Below the pieces are notes generated by a model. It was not told the DNA's origin, ran no database searches, and saw only the letters and a program-made list of their open reading frames with translations. DNA of 64,000 bases from Allacma fusca. Taxonomy: Eukaryota > Arthropoda > Collembola > Symphypleona > Sminthuridae. Below, piece after piece: positions 25,697-38,262 of this stretch. The translations under genes were made by a program, and so were the position numbers. Every line of letters begins with the position of its first letter. Position 1 is the first letter of the stretch. The stretch is taken from contig OX359248.1 of assembly GCA_947179485.1 (NCBI GenBank), forward strand, positions 52,338,386-52,402,385, in the 5' to 3' direction.

Positions 25697-26040
25697 GGTA
25701 GCAAATAGTAATTTCATATCTAAAGGTAACAGAAATCTGGGTATATTTAAAGAGGGAACAAAATTTATGTACATATGTAGATACGTTTGCAAAGGTAACG
25801 ACATTTATGTACATACGTTTACAAAAGTAACGACATTTATGTACGTACATTTACAAAGGTAACAGTATTTATGTAGATATGCTTACAATGGTAACAACAT
25901 TTATGTACAAACATACATTTACAAAGGTAACAGCATTCATGTACATACGCTCACAATGGTAACAACATCTACGTATATACGCTCACAATGGTAACAACAT
26001 TTGCGTACATACGCTCACAATGGTTACAAAATCCAAGTAC
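25697..26040. repeat. minisatellite, ~32-bp unit, about eight good copies
   Basis: The marker GGTAAC (or a one-base variant) recurs at 25794, 25826, 25858, 25890, 25926, 25958, 25990 and 26022. The spacings are 32, 32, 32, 36, 32, 32 and 32 bp. Each unit has the order GGTAACnACATTTATGTACA, then TACGYTYACAA. The single 36-bp unit carries a 4-base insertion. More decayed units with irregular spacing precede it (markers at about 25697, 25725 and 25754). The period is not a multiple of three and frames across it are broken, so it is not coding. The units diverge too much, and lack unique spacers, to be a CRISPR array. Confidence 0.92.
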
Positions 26041-27391
26041 TTTCATATCGAGTATGTTATCAGATGAATCTAAAGGTATCAAAATCTACATATCTCTCCG
26101 TGTAGATACTCACCATTATAAAGGGAACAAATTAAAACTACATATAGATACAGAACTAATGAATTCCATCCCAACATAAACTTATAGCCCTGTAACTTAT
26201 TAACCTCAGACCATTTAAATGTTCACACGTAATTCCTCGTAGTATTACACGCTCGGAGTGTAGGTCACGCCCTCCCTCAAACTTGTTTATGGCTTGTATT
26301 CCTTAGGAAAATCTCCACATTTCATACTCTATCTTGTTCTGCTACCAAGACTATTATCACCCCATACACAGAGGAGTACATACATCCCAACCAGATTTGA
26401 CCACAGAGGAAACGTCCTTAATAGAGAAATCAGGTGGACTGGTGTTTGTCGGTGGTCCCGACCTTTTAATTGCTCCGTCCTTCCTCCTCCATTGCTCCTC
26501 AATAGGATTGAGTCTCATACGTCTTTACTAGAGAAAAAGAAGAAGAAAAAAAAAACTAAAATAACTTGTTAAAGAAAAACTATAAATTCGGAATGAGCTA
26601 AAAGTCAGGATTTTTACCTTCAAGGGATGCAGTCAGCCAGGGTTAACAAAGATAGTGTTCCCCTATTTATATGCAGTAAGGGAAAAAAACGCACTCACAC
26701 ACACACTGAGAGAGTGTACTGGGCTGAAAGTGAGGATTGTTGGGAAATGTCCATAAATTTCTCTCTTGTCATGACGGAAGATTGTGTTGTTTCCGTGGCA
26801 GGAACACGAATAGCTCTGATGGTAGTCTCCGGTGTGACGGCCAGAATCCAAGTCCTGTGTAATGATGATAATAAGAAAAAAGAACGAAATAATTAAAACC
26901 TTCAGCACCAAAGTACAATATTATTGTTTCAAATGCTACAGTATCTTTGCATCGGCATTCTCCCCTGGAATTCATATGTAGATGGATACAATGCAAGGTA
27001 TGTATATAAAATGTGTGGATAGTTTTATAATAATAGTTGGCCTATGCTCCAGTATACACGGGTTATTATGCTCTTCAGGGCTCAAATACAAAGATTCATA
27101 TTATCTGGAGAGTATTTTTTTTTACCAGGACGGATTTAACATGAGAAATGTTAAGTATGGGTGCTGGGCTGGAGGAGATGATATTGTAGGAGAAGGAGAG
27201 AGAGAGAGACAACAGCGGAGATGTTGTTGAGGGTTGTTTGGGTTTCACAAGAGTGAAAGAGAAAGAGAAATACTCGGCGGTTGAGTCAGAGAAGCCCCAT
27301 AATACTCAAAGGGTCATAAATTTTACTCGGTGATCCAGTAGAATTTCATTTAAAACCATTATTTCATACTGGCACTTCCCTCCTCACAACC

Positions 27392-27413
27392 TATGCATGT
27401 ATATACATGCATA
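27392..27413. repeat. 22-bp perfect palindrome
   Basis: The segment is two 11-base arms with no spacer: TATGCATGTAT followed by its exact reverse complement, ATACATGCATA. The bases just outside (C on both sides) do not pair, so the palindrome ends cleanly. It is made of the same TACATATG/ATGCAT-type words that are scattered through the window. Confidence 0.93.
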
Positions 27414-28564
27414 CGTCCAGAGTCCCTATAGCAAATGGCGGAGTCACTGTCAAGTCTAACTCCATAACATTGAATCTCCTACTTTCTGTGGATATACATA
27501 GCATTGTACGTATGCAATGTAAGGTACAATATTACTATGTCAGAGTATGTAAAAAACCCCTTTAGGATCTATAGCCATGTAATGTGGGTGAAACAAATCC
27601 TAGTCATTCAGCAAACATCCTCTTTAAATTCAATTTCCAATGTGAGGCTGTTATGCACAGTGTTTTACACCAATATGAAAAAAAAGAGGATTTATCGAAG
27701 GGAACATTCCCCGAAAGTCTTGGGATTTACAAATGACTCCTGCTTTTAATCTTTTTACAGTCAGAGAGATGCTCCTGTTACAGTTGACATGGGGCCGGGG
27801 CATGATTTTTGAGCCTGCAAATGTCTATCAGTGTAGGATCAGGATCTGCGTTTTTACACAGACACACACACACACCAAATTCTATTGTATTGACCGCTCC
27901 CAGATACTTTCGATATTAAAAAATTAATAATAGGGCTGACTCATGCATTTCAAGGAGTAGGGCTGGGTCTGGCGTGACTGTATGTAGCAAATCCTATTAT
28001 AAATTGTGGTTCATCCATATAGTCCCATAATATGCAAATGTTCCGAGCTTGGAAGATTTTTAAAATTCTCCTGCAAAACTTATAGCTACCCTTCAAGAAA
28101 GAAGGTTATAATTACAGGAATGCTCTCTAAATTTAGGTGAGAGTCAATTCCTGATTTTTTTATCTCGAGCTGAGAGAAAATTACGGTTTCCATCTGTATG
28201 CATATTTTTTGCTGGAGAGGATTTCCCAATTGTAATCAGTACATTTGTCTAGGTGTGATTGGGAGGATTTTAGACTTTCTTCCTTTAAGAGGATCTCTTT
28301 GGGTTCGTATTGGAAATACAGCCCGGGCATATGGTAGATAGGATTGGGGAAGTTTCTCCCGTAAGGTCTCATCCTTTGAGTTTCCTCTTGTAAGCTTTAA
28401 GCGGATGGGAGCGATTTACTTTACTGGCAATAAATAACTACGTGCAGATATGCTTTGTCGCCTTGTTATCACTACATTCATGCTTAACTCTTCCCAACCT
28501 ATAAATAATATCCGTACACATTCCTGCATTTTTGTTTCTCCAGAATATACGAGAAGATGCTTTC

Positions 28565-28603
28565 TGTGTGTGTGTGTACGGGTGTGTGTGTGTGTGTGTG
28601 TGT
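28565..28603. repeat. (GT)n microsatellite, interrupted
   Basis: GT repeat with one ACGG interruption near 28578-28581. Confidence 0.94.
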
Positions 28604-29989
28604 AAAGTCGTGCAGGACTCAAAGGCCGTAGTACGTAAATTTTACATGCATATATGGTAACACCCTCCGCCATAGTAGTCAAGATGGTGAGTAATAGTGT
28701 GAGAGTATCTGCCAGCCCTAAACTATTTCCATGAACACATGCTAAAGATAGTGTTTGCATTTGAGATGTGTGTATATCTATTGTAAGTACATACATAATT
28801 ACATAGAGTATCTCTCCAATGTGTACACCTCATATGCCAAAGCATTCTCAAGTCTCCTTATTTGCTTGTCATTGGTAGCGCACCCGCTCATAATTCTGAG
28901 GCTCTCTAATCGTTGGGAATCGTCTGCTTGGAATTAATGAGCTTTCCTTTTGTATAGCATTACTCTATGAGCGGGCAATTTCAAAAGAGATTTTTACCAC
29001 AGAATAAATGCCACCAGGATTGAGGAGATTTTTAATCCCTCTAGTTTTGCCATACCATTCAAGCAAAGGAGAAATTCACCCTTGAAATAGTATCTCATTA
29101 GAATTTTTAATTGTAATTACAAAAATCTTCCCTTGCACTTGATCCCTTTGCTATTCTCCGTCTGTCTCTTGGACAGTAATCTCTAACGAAAGGGAGATTA
29201 TCGTATACAATCAAAAATATCTCTACAATAGTGTCCCTAAGAATAAGAAAATTTTACTTTTGTAATAGTACCTTTTTCCTATGACATTACATTAAAAATT
29301 ACAGCAATTATTACTGTAATTTAGTTTTGCTAAATTTGAATATTTTAAAATAATTTGTCCTGAGATATTAGAAACAATAGGAATCTTCGTATTGAGAGAT
29401 ACTTACAGATATAGAGATCCCTGTGGCATCTTTCGGGTTTTGCTTACTCAAGGTAATTATCTAAAGGGATTCCAAACCTCTAAAAGATTATCTTTTCCTT
29501 TTGATCCTCGTCGGTTATTGTTACTTCGGAAATGAGATTTTCATAATTTATCATTCACAATTCTGGTTTGGTTCATGTTCCGGCTTTTAATTTAGGAGTG
29601 CCTGTCCCTATTTAAATTCTAGACTATTTTCTCCATTTAAAAGGAACCAAAAACTTTAGTGCCGTTTGATCCACAGCAGAAGGGAGATTCTGAGATCCAA
29701 ATTCTCCGGCACGAGGATGATTGATAATACGGAAATAGTGGGGTAATAATAGCAAACTAAATACAATCTAAAGACTATTAATGAAAATAAATTGGGAAAG
29801 TTTGACGGTGAGGATTGATGGGGAAAGTGACGCAAGCAGGAGCCAATGGCATGGGCGATGATGACAGAAGTGAATTCCCAATGTGGACTTATTAGGAGCA
29901 GAGGAAGAGATAAGATACGCTAGTGTTTCATATTTACTCGTGAAAACTTCAATCCTGGATCAGACTTTGTATTATATTACGATATTCCT

Positions 29990-30001
29990 TTCTCTCTCTC
30001 T

Positions 30002-30074
<73 letters not shown>
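29990..30074. repeat. (CT)n microsatellite, longest in the window
   Basis: About 85 bases of CT repeat with a single CCCA interruption near 30002-30005, giving some 34 uninterrupted units. It lies at the boundary where CT tracts give way to GA tracts on the plus strand. Confidence 0.97.
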
Positions 30075-30077
<3 letters not shown>

Positions 30078-30369
30078 AGCTCCTTCCCCAGGGTTGAATA
30101 TATTTTCAAGTTTGTCTTGATAGATTGGCAGATTTATTGGTGTAAAGGAAGGCGACGGCGCTCTTCAATTTATTATTACTATACATACACAATGGATACT
30201 TAGATTCTCTTGCCTTCTGTATCTTCACGTTTCGACGGCTCCGGTTCACGTCCACAGCCCCACTGCCATGTGACATGTTTCCTGTGAGGAGCATTAGGAA
30301 AGCTTATAAAATTGTGTTCGCACATTTTCAGCGCCTTCAAAAGTGTACTCTACTTCGAAGGAGATACAG

Positions 30370-30390
30370 AAAGAGAGAGAGAGAGAGAGA
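30370..30390. repeat. (GA)n microsatellite
   Basis: About 21 bases of GA repeat. It is the first of the GA-on-plus tracts that dominate the right half of the window. Confidence 0.94.
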
Positions 30391-31700
30391 TTGCAAAAGG
30401 AGTAGCTTATGGTGACGACGTCGGGCCCGACAATGCTCCCGTCTCTCATTTCTCCCTCGATCTCTTCCCTCTCACAAGTTCCATTCGTCTCTTCGTTTTA
30501 CTTTCATTTCACTTGATTCCATTTATTTTGTGGAAGTTGCCAAGAATCTATTCACACGAAAATACGTTTCCATATCAATGCAGTTTTGCATGTTTCGCTC
30601 CCTTGTATGTAGATTGAAGGTGGCAGGCGAACAGAGGAGCGAGTGAAATAGATTTCCCGAAGAGAATAGGATGGGAGAAGAAAGGAAATTCCATTAGAAA
30701 TTGTACTATATGCAGGGTGAGGGATACAAATGTTTCTTCACATTCTCAAACTTCCTTCTTCGGATATCTATAAACACTAACACATTCCTATATGTTATAT
30801 ATCCAGCGACTATGAATTTTACAGTGGTATTTTAAATAGTGTTAGCTCCATGCTCCTCATCCGAGATCCTTACGTGTAGATACGCATATACACACACAGA
30901 CACATATCTACATATGTACTTGAATACAAGCACAATGTCAATATAACATCTGCATTATAGTCTGTGCTCACATGTGATTACGTACCAGCGTGAGGAGAGA
31001 ATTGCAATAGGAAATAATGTGCCTGTAGGAAATAGTTTCGATTCTCTTACCATAGACTGACTACCTGCTCTCAAATAATTATGTATTCGCATGTAAATTG
31101 ATTTGTGTAGTAGTGCGGGATGCAGTTGGTGCTCTCTGTTTGCCAGTGTCAATGTGCTGGTGATTAAATACTATTCTGGATGTTTATGTATGTGCCAATG
31201 TGTAGGAGTTGTACGGGGCTTGTATGCATAATGGATGGGAGAGCAGGCAAAAGCGTTGTGCACAATGGGCGGGCTAAATATAGAAGAGGATAGATATTTC
31301 TTACTCCTGGATGTATGTACATAGAATGGAGTAGTTATGTATGGAGTGAGGAAGGATCCTATAGGAAGGTTTTACTTGGGAAGAATTGTAGGAGAGATTT
31401 TCGCTCGGGATAGAGAATGCAAGGAAAAACAAATAGGTAAACTTCAATGCAAATTTCAAAGGAGCACGGATAACTAGTTACTCTCGTATAGGAGGCAGAG
31501 CAGTTGATACATAATTATATAAGTGAAGGTAGAGATATAGAGAGAGTGCTTTTAATTAATTTTCAAATTTAATTCAATCTTGGAGTGAGTAGGAAGGAAT
31601 GAACATCTCCACTCAGATACACGCACGGCATGCATCATTTTCAGAATGGGAGCTGTTGGAAATTGTTGTGAGAGGAGGAGAATGAGAGGAGACGAGGAAC

Positions 31701-31725
31701 GAGAGAGAGAGAGAGAGAGAGAGAG
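31701..31725. repeat. (GA)n microsatellite
   Basis: About 25 bases of uninterrupted GA repeat, preceded by a purine-rich segment from about 31670. Confidence 0.95.
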
Positions 31726-32071
31726 TACATGCATAAAGTTGTACAATGTGCATGCTAAATTCTCAAGGGCCATTGTCTATTTCCACTCCTGAGGCTGTAC
31801 ATGAAGGTACATGTTGATAAATACTACCTAAAGGGGTAAGTACAATTGCACTACTTGGAGTTTTAGCACTGCATCCTGCTGCACGCGTGTTAGCCAACGC
31901 ATAAATTCACACATTCTCTATTAACATATTTTATTTGGACGTTTCCAACTATACACTCCACATGATGAGGACCCTCTACACCATAAAGTAGCTTACTCCA
32001 TTACAATTTCCAAATTCCCTTGGCAGCACACAAACTGCCACCCAAGCTTCCACTATTTTTTTTTATTCTTC

Positions 32072-32141
32072 GTACATATATCTATACCTTACATAATTAT
32101 AATTATATATACAAAATTACGTAAGGTATAGATATCTATAC
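32072..32141. repeat. imperfect inverted repeat (27-bp arms, 16-base loop)
   Basis: The left arm (32072-32098) and right arm (32115-32141) are reverse complements with about three mismatches. The inner 20 bp of each arm (left TATCTATACCTTACATAATT) match at 19 of 20 positions. The 16-base loop is A/T only apart from one C. As RNA it would fold into a long stem-loop. It could be a tiny MITE, a foldback relic or a small-RNA precursor. Nothing in the arms matches a miRNA I know. Confidence 0.8.
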
Positions 32142-33349
32142 ATAGCGTGATCCAGCCCGGCCCTGCTTTTATACAAAAGTTTCAATTGTCCGAGGTGCAC
32201 AAGCACTTTTAATCATTTTACACGCACAACTCAACCTCCATAAATGTAATGCTAAATAAAACGCTTTTTTTAAATCACTTTTTATATGCACATGCATAGT
32301 CTTACGACACAATACAAACTTTATTCTCGCTTCCACGTGCAGTGTAACATTTTGTCATATAAATAGTTGCAGATATGCATAGATATGGGCTAGGGAATAT
32401 TACATTATTCAATTGGGCTCTTTCTCAATTCCTTTGAAATTTCCACAACCCTCGGCCCTGTGGTCGATTCAGCAAGGAAAGAGTTAGCGTTTCAATTACC
32501 TACATCAACCCAGGCTGGTACAAATCCCTATGTATGAATATGAAATCAAATTAAACCCCGTAGGGAAAAGGACTATATTAATATCATGTATGTTTGTAAT
32601 TATGTACATACATGTCATTATGAATATCCCTCATTCTAAACACAGAGCTTCAAAAATTCACAATAGTCATAATCATGGCCCCAACGCAACGGTCCCTTCT
32701 AACAATGTGGACATGCGCGTGTATAGATTCAATATGTGTTCACTCAAAATTCTGGAGTTGTTTTCCTCCTGGAAAAAAAGTGCATGTTTTGAAACCCAAT
32801 TTTCCTAGAGGGTTGTCAAAAGTGGATAGAATTTTGACGTGTGTTTTTTTATAGTATTGTATGAAATGTAAAGATAGAGGATACTAGTAGGGAAATACTA
32901 TACTACTGTATACAATAATTGAAACCAAACGAATTAAGTTCAGTTGGCTGGAGATTGAATGGGAATGTATAAAAAAGTAAATTTGTTTTTTTTTTATGGA
33001 AGAGAGGTGGGAAAGATTTAGCTCTCCAAATGGGGCCTGAACGGGCAAGGCTGGGAGTTTTGGGAGAGAGATGGGAAATGATACCGAATCGAATCATGAA
33101 AAGCTGTCTCATTTCATTACTTCCTGCTTGGAAAATACATTAGGACAAGGTATGGAGGAATTCATTGGATATTACAGCAGGGCCAGGCCATTATGCTGGC
33201 TATCGTAACAAGGCTCAAATTCTAAGTCTCTCATGATTCTATATATCTGTAGGCAAGTGCATTAGTTATTATACACATTGTTCAAATATAGATACAATTT
33301 TTTCCCACTCGCCTACACATCGGATTTTGTGAGGAGAATCTTTTGGTGA

Positions 33350-33369
33350 GTGTGTGTGTGTGTGTGTGG
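33350..33369. repeat. (GT)n microsatellite
   Basis: About 20 bases of GT repeat. Confidence 0.94.
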
Positions 33370-33672
33370 TTATCGTAGATGTGCTGGTTCGTGATGAGGA
33401 TGGATTACTCCCTGAGTGGGCCGGCATCTTACAGAATCGAATCTCATATTGAGTGCTGAATGTGAATTTCCTTTTGTTTGGGATTATAATAAATGTTGGA
33501 GGAGATACAGTGGGAAAAAAAAATCCTAAACACAAATCCACACTCCTTCCCAACCACTAGATACTTGGGAGTATGAGAGTGTGTACATGCTCCTGTGGAA
33601 AGAATAACGCTCCCTTATAAAACTACATGAAACACTCCTTCCTCTCCCAAATACAAACCATGTACGGTACGG

Positions 33673-33699
33673 AGTGAGTGAGAGAGAGAGAGAGAGAGA
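33673..33699. repeat. (GAGT)(GA)n microsatellite
   Basis: Two GAGT-type units run directly into about 21 bases of GA repeat. Confidence 0.94.
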
Positions 33700-34726
33700 C
33701 TGCATTGGCCGAATGTGGCCATTCATGGTGCGGCTCTTCATCCCCAGTTCCTTACAACAAACCGTGTGTCTGTCTACTATAGCCACACAACACTTGACAA
33801 TGCTTGTATGCACCTACCCTTGAAATCCTCAAGGAATTGGGTTCTACTTAACCGGAGTTAATGCAATATTCAAGATGGTCGTCGATACCCTCGGAGCGAT
33901 GACGCATTGGCAAGAGCCATAAATACATGTATTTTACTAGTCTATGGCTCCACATACTAATCCTACTCTGTAGGAAGAATTCTGACCACGGAGTGGAAGT
34001 CGAAGGTCCAGAGAGGGGAAAGCTTTTAATAAGAGTCCGCACTGAGTCAACTGAGCCCTAATATAAACAAACGGCAGGGATATAATTTTGAAGTTATTTG
34101 TGAATTCACTGTTTATGTATCTAATTCTTTAAAGAAATATGCTGTCAAAAAATTATCCTACAAATTTAGGATTCCTTTACATTTTTATTTGAGAATTATA
34201 ACGTGACAAAATTTCAAATCCACTCAAAGGAACGATGAGATACTGGAAATTACACAAATATCGGGGTAGGAAATACTGGGCAGTAAAATTAGCGGGTCAA
34301 TTAGGACGTCCTCAACGAGGCATTATTGAATTCTGCAATGGGATAAAATAATAAATTTTAGAGCGTCCGTCATGGAATAATTAAAGGGATAGGAGCTGGC
34401 CATGGTCATAAATCCAGCTGTAATTCAAGTGCAGCTTGATAAATAGGGAATTGATTGGACGCGTTCGGATTTAATAAACCCCAACAAGTTTACATGCGGT
34501 TATTAATTTCGGATGGATATCTTGATGACAATATCAAGGATTTATGCAAATGGCTTCAGTCCGTACGACTCAGCATTGTTGTGGGACCCAGACCGGTGAC
34601 ATATGTATGGTCTGGATGAGGAGGGAACTCCACCCTTCGGAACAGCCACCGAATAGTTCCCTCCTGATGCATGAAGGAGGGAGAGAGATGTGAACGGTTC
34701 TGAAGGGATGATGGTTTGGTTTAGCC

Positions 34727-34773
<47 letters not shown>

Positions 34774-34798
34774 GAGAGAGAGTGAGTGAGAGAGAGAA
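34727..34798. repeat. (GA)n microsatellite with GAGT units
   Basis: About 70 bases of GA repeat with a GGG interruption near 34764 and GTGAGTGAG units near 34782-34790. It makes two overlapping minus-strand frames (S/L-rich, 111 and 124 residues) that are artefacts. Confidence 0.96.
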
Positions 34799-36045
34799 CC
34801 CCTGCTCTGCTTTTGGTTGTCGAAATAATCAATCTTTGTCGAAATCCCGCTACTTCCATCCATCGCTTTGCCATCACATGAATTTTTCCTCGTCTCTTTC
34901 ATACCAAAGTGAGTAGTTGCTCGGCTTGCCTCACACTCTCCCATTATTTATCTTGTCTATTCCTTGCCTCCTATTGGCAACGCCAGCCATCGCTCCTGTC
35001 TTTCCATTGTCCCCTTCGTCAGAAACAGTCCTCATGCTCTCTCACTCTCCGCTCTCCCACTCCATCCTTCCATTATATGTACATTTCAAGTGCATCCGAC
35101 ATTTTTTAATCTGGGTCCTCCAGTTCGATTAAATCAGACTGGAGTCAAACTACCAGTCTCAGATCTCCTACCCGTACAAAACACTACACAAATTATTATA
35201 GTCCCCACAGAAATCCAAAATACTATGGGAGAGAGAATATACTGTACAAGAGAATCCCTTGTAGATTCATACTGACTATTGATACTATTGAGGTTGAATG
35301 GGATTTAAAACTTGTACTCCAAATATAAATACGATTGAGTAGATACTAGACATGTCGTCATCTTCAACGTCACACTGTATATTAGAGAAATAATAAAAAA
35401 AAATGATGAGGAAATAAAAGGGATGAGAAAAACAAGGGAACAATAAAGAGGTGGTAACTAATAGATGCGGAAATACAAGACAGGTGTGTAAAAATAGAAA
35501 ACAAATGGAAACACAAGTGGAGAGTAAAAAAGGGCCATCATTTGGAGTTGATCCTGATCCCAAGTCCATGGTCTATTTTAAAAACACTGGAGATTGTTCC
35601 ATTAGAACGCTCAAGAGGAAGACTAGCCCAGACCTATACACAGAGGTTGGCTTGAAGGAAGGGAATAGTATATAAGGCGAGTGTAATAAATTGTAATAAA
35701 GACAATGGCACACAACTTGGAGATTAGTGAGAGCTCGAGGCAGTGCGTAGCCTTCACCTTGATTCTCATACTGTAAATATTGTTTTGGAAGAAAGGGAAG
35801 AAAATATGTGAGCGATGAGACAGAAAACACCTTTTTATTACATTATGATGAAGATATAAAGGCATAATGCAACAACTAACCAACCTCCACCCCTCTCACT
35901 TTTATTACAGCTTTTAGTCGAGATCGCAGATAAAAGTATTAGAGCCGAAAGAGTAAAGTGTATATAAACTAGGAGAGTGTGGACTTGCACAGTAATTTAT
36001 GGTTCCGAAACCAACTTCTCCACCAGATCTTCTCCCATCCAATAT

Positions 36046-36082
36046 GCTCTCTCTCCTCTCTCTCTCTCTCTCTCGCTCTCTC
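36046..36082. repeat. (CT)n microsatellite, interrupted
   Basis: CT repeat with small interruptions. It is one of the few CT-on-plus tracts in the right half of the window. Confidence 0.93.
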
Positions 36083-37039
36083 ACTTGCTCTCTTTACATC
36101 TCTCCCTGCCTCAGAGCTATCTTCATTTAACTACAAATACTGTCGCAATAGGACTCGTGCTCCTCAAATCCACTCCATTACATACATATGCTCACATAAC
36201 ATTCACGTAGTAATTACAGTCGTAATAATAATGCCACCACAACCACAGCTCTTGCTACCACTCTGCCCTCACACAATTATCATTATATGTAGATAGCTGT
36301 TTACTCCAACCAATGACTAATTACAATGCACTTAACACACTAGCACACAATTTAATTCCAATAGGTACTTAGCCTTTGGATTTAAGAAATTGCTTTTTAA
36401 TTCCACATTTTCATTTCCTTTCACAACATACATACATAGATACACAACTCCATCCCGCTACTCATCCTCTCAATCTCTTCTCACCCAGCGTACGTTATTA
36501 CTAGAAGAGACGTGATGTATACAATGAAAGTGTTGACATGAGATTTATTACGAAATCTAACTTCTTAATTCCTGCATCTGTATCCCTGAAGATGTATGTA
36601 TCTATCTATACATAATTATGTAGATAGGATACTAAAACACCCAAGAATTTGTAAACAAATTAAGTTGTTATTCCTTATTCTGAGTAATAGGAATGATTGT
36701 AGGGAAATAAATAGCTAGAGACGGATTTTTCCCATTTGGTACGCAATCATGTTTGACTGCAATTAAGGATTATTGATCGGTGGGAATTTCAGATGGGACT
36801 TATGGCAGGGGAGGAGTCATTCCAAAGGATAATGTTAATGGTAAACAGTGGCTGATTAGGACTTCCACGACGAGTACCAGGAGACTCCGGCGTAACTCGT
36901 AATTGTTTTCGAATGGAGAGGAGTACTTATGGAGTGGTGGTGGAGAGGCTGAAATAGTGTGAAAGGATGGGAGTGAGTAAAATATGTTACGTAACAAGTA
37001 GAGTGGGAACTGTGAATGGGTTTGTGCGGTGGAGCCGGT

Positions 37040-37040
<1 letters not shown>

Positions 37041-37073
<33 letters not shown>
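37041..37073. repeat. (GA)n microsatellite
   Basis: About 33 bases of uninterrupted GA repeat. Confidence 0.96.
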
Positions 37074-37074
<1 letters not shown>

Positions 37075-37459
37075 CAAGGTTAGTTTACAAACAGACTGGC
37101 AAAAGTACATAAACACCGTGGCAAGAGGAAAATGGTGTGTAAAACTGGGGAAATACAGAAAGAACTCTTATACGGAATGATATTTTCCTATATATGGTGG
37201 AGAGTTTTGGTGGGAGTCCCCATGCATGAGTTCCATGAGACTGGGAGTAAGGAGTAAATGTGTAGTTGTGGAAGTCAGCTCTTTCATTCCACTCTCTCCA
37301 TCCACGGTCATATAATACTTAATGTCTATTAGGGTCATAAAATTAAGCAAAATGACTCGTTTGGTGGGGTTTATCTCAGCTCCGGCTATTTAAACGACCA
37401 TAACTGCCTTGTTAACATCGTCTATCCAGTCACACACACACTACCGTTTGTCGAAACGC

Positions 37460-37481
37460 ATGTGTTTGTGTGTGTGTGTGT
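37460..37481. repeat. (GT)n microsatellite
   Basis: GT repeat with one TTT interruption. A short CA run lies about 30 bp upstream (37431-37441). Confidence 0.92.
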
Positions 37482-38046
37482 AAGGTTCTATGTCCTTACT
37501 TTACATAGTAGACACATACAGATTCAAATTGCATATTAGTGTCAGCCAGAGCAAGTCCGCCCGTACAAATGGTATTTGTACACAAATCCAACGGAGACCA
37601 CCAGGGCTATCTACTATAATATAGATATTGGGCTACTACTAGGAGGGAATTCTGGTTATAGGACTGTACACATACGGATTTGGTCCGTAGGAGTGCATCC
37701 GTGGACTGGAGCATTGAGAGTGATAAGGCCGTTGTAAAGTTGTTTATAAAGTCATCATCACTTCATAATGTCCCATCAAAAGCCAACCAACCACTTAACA
37801 CCCAATATTATCTCCCTCCTCAATTCTCAAGCTCATATGTTACGCACATAAAGCACGGCCCTGTCAGTCAGGAGTGACGAACTTCTCCAAACAAAAAATG
37901 CAAAAATCCTGAGGATTTTTTTCCCTTCCAGGAAGATACTCCTGTAGATCCAAGTTTGTGTTTGACAAAAATAATTATAAAAAATTAAAGATATGCACAC
38001 ACACACGTATGGACAGGTCCCGTCAGTACGACTCAGGAGATATTTA

Positions 38047-38260
38047 CAGTGTGCTCTTTTGCAATTGGAGCCAGCGTCTTGAAATTCTATAATGGGATGT
38101 TATGGAAGAGGGCAGTGTCTCTGGAGGACTACAGAGGTTTAAGGGAAAACACTTGGGAGGGTGTCAATTTTGTGGGATATGAAGGCTATCTGGTTTATGA
38201 CAGTTCTAGGAGGGAAATCCTGCTCCTTTTGAGGGAGGCTCTGATAAAGTGAATTTACTG
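38047..38260. mobile_element. MITE-like element, Tigger/pogo type, ~214 bp
   Basis: The left end reads CAGTGTGCTCTTTTGCAATT. The right end, read on the minus strand, begins CAGTAAATTCACTTTATCAG. Both ends are flanked by TA (38045-38046 and 38261-38262), as expected for TA target duplication. The ends share CAGT and a following YTC with a T-rich tail, so they are similar but not identical. The interior is purine-rich on the plus strand and holds a 67-residue open frame with no transposase motif. The ends and TA flanks are seen directly; the family name is an inference. Confidence 0.5.
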
Positions 38261-38262
38261 TA

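Larger units (their letters stand above)
26041..29989. other. gene-free stretch
   Basis: No gene is seen. It contains short CA tracts (near 26695 and 27859), a short GA tract (about 27197-27211), a 22-bp palindrome (27392-27413) and a GT tract (28565-28603). A tRNA-like word near 28875 was examined and rejected. Confidence 0.5.
30391..36045. other. gene-free stretch with several GA tracts and a long hairpin
   Basis: No gene is seen. It contains GA tracts at 31701, 33673 and 34727, a GT tract at 33350 and the inverted repeat at 32072-32141, each listed separately. Open frames overlapping the GA tracts are repeat artefacts. Confidence 0.5.

Noticed and set aside
25697..26040. CRISPR array
   Set aside because: The 32-bp units abut each other with no unique spacers, the units diverge, and the window is eukaryotic in character.
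28866..28921. tRNA-Met-like stretch
   Set aside because: GGTAGCGCA and CTCATAATTCTGA resemble the D-arm end and anticodon arm of an elongator tRNA-Met, but there is no T-loop GTTCGA motif, no matching acceptor stem and a poor A box.
37938..37959. miR-10/miR-100-like sequence
   Set aside because: It shares the core CTGTAGATCC and a TTTGT end with miR-10, about 17 of 22 positions, but the seed differs and no pairing arm lies nearby. These miRNAs are nearly invariant in animals, so the match is taken as chance.
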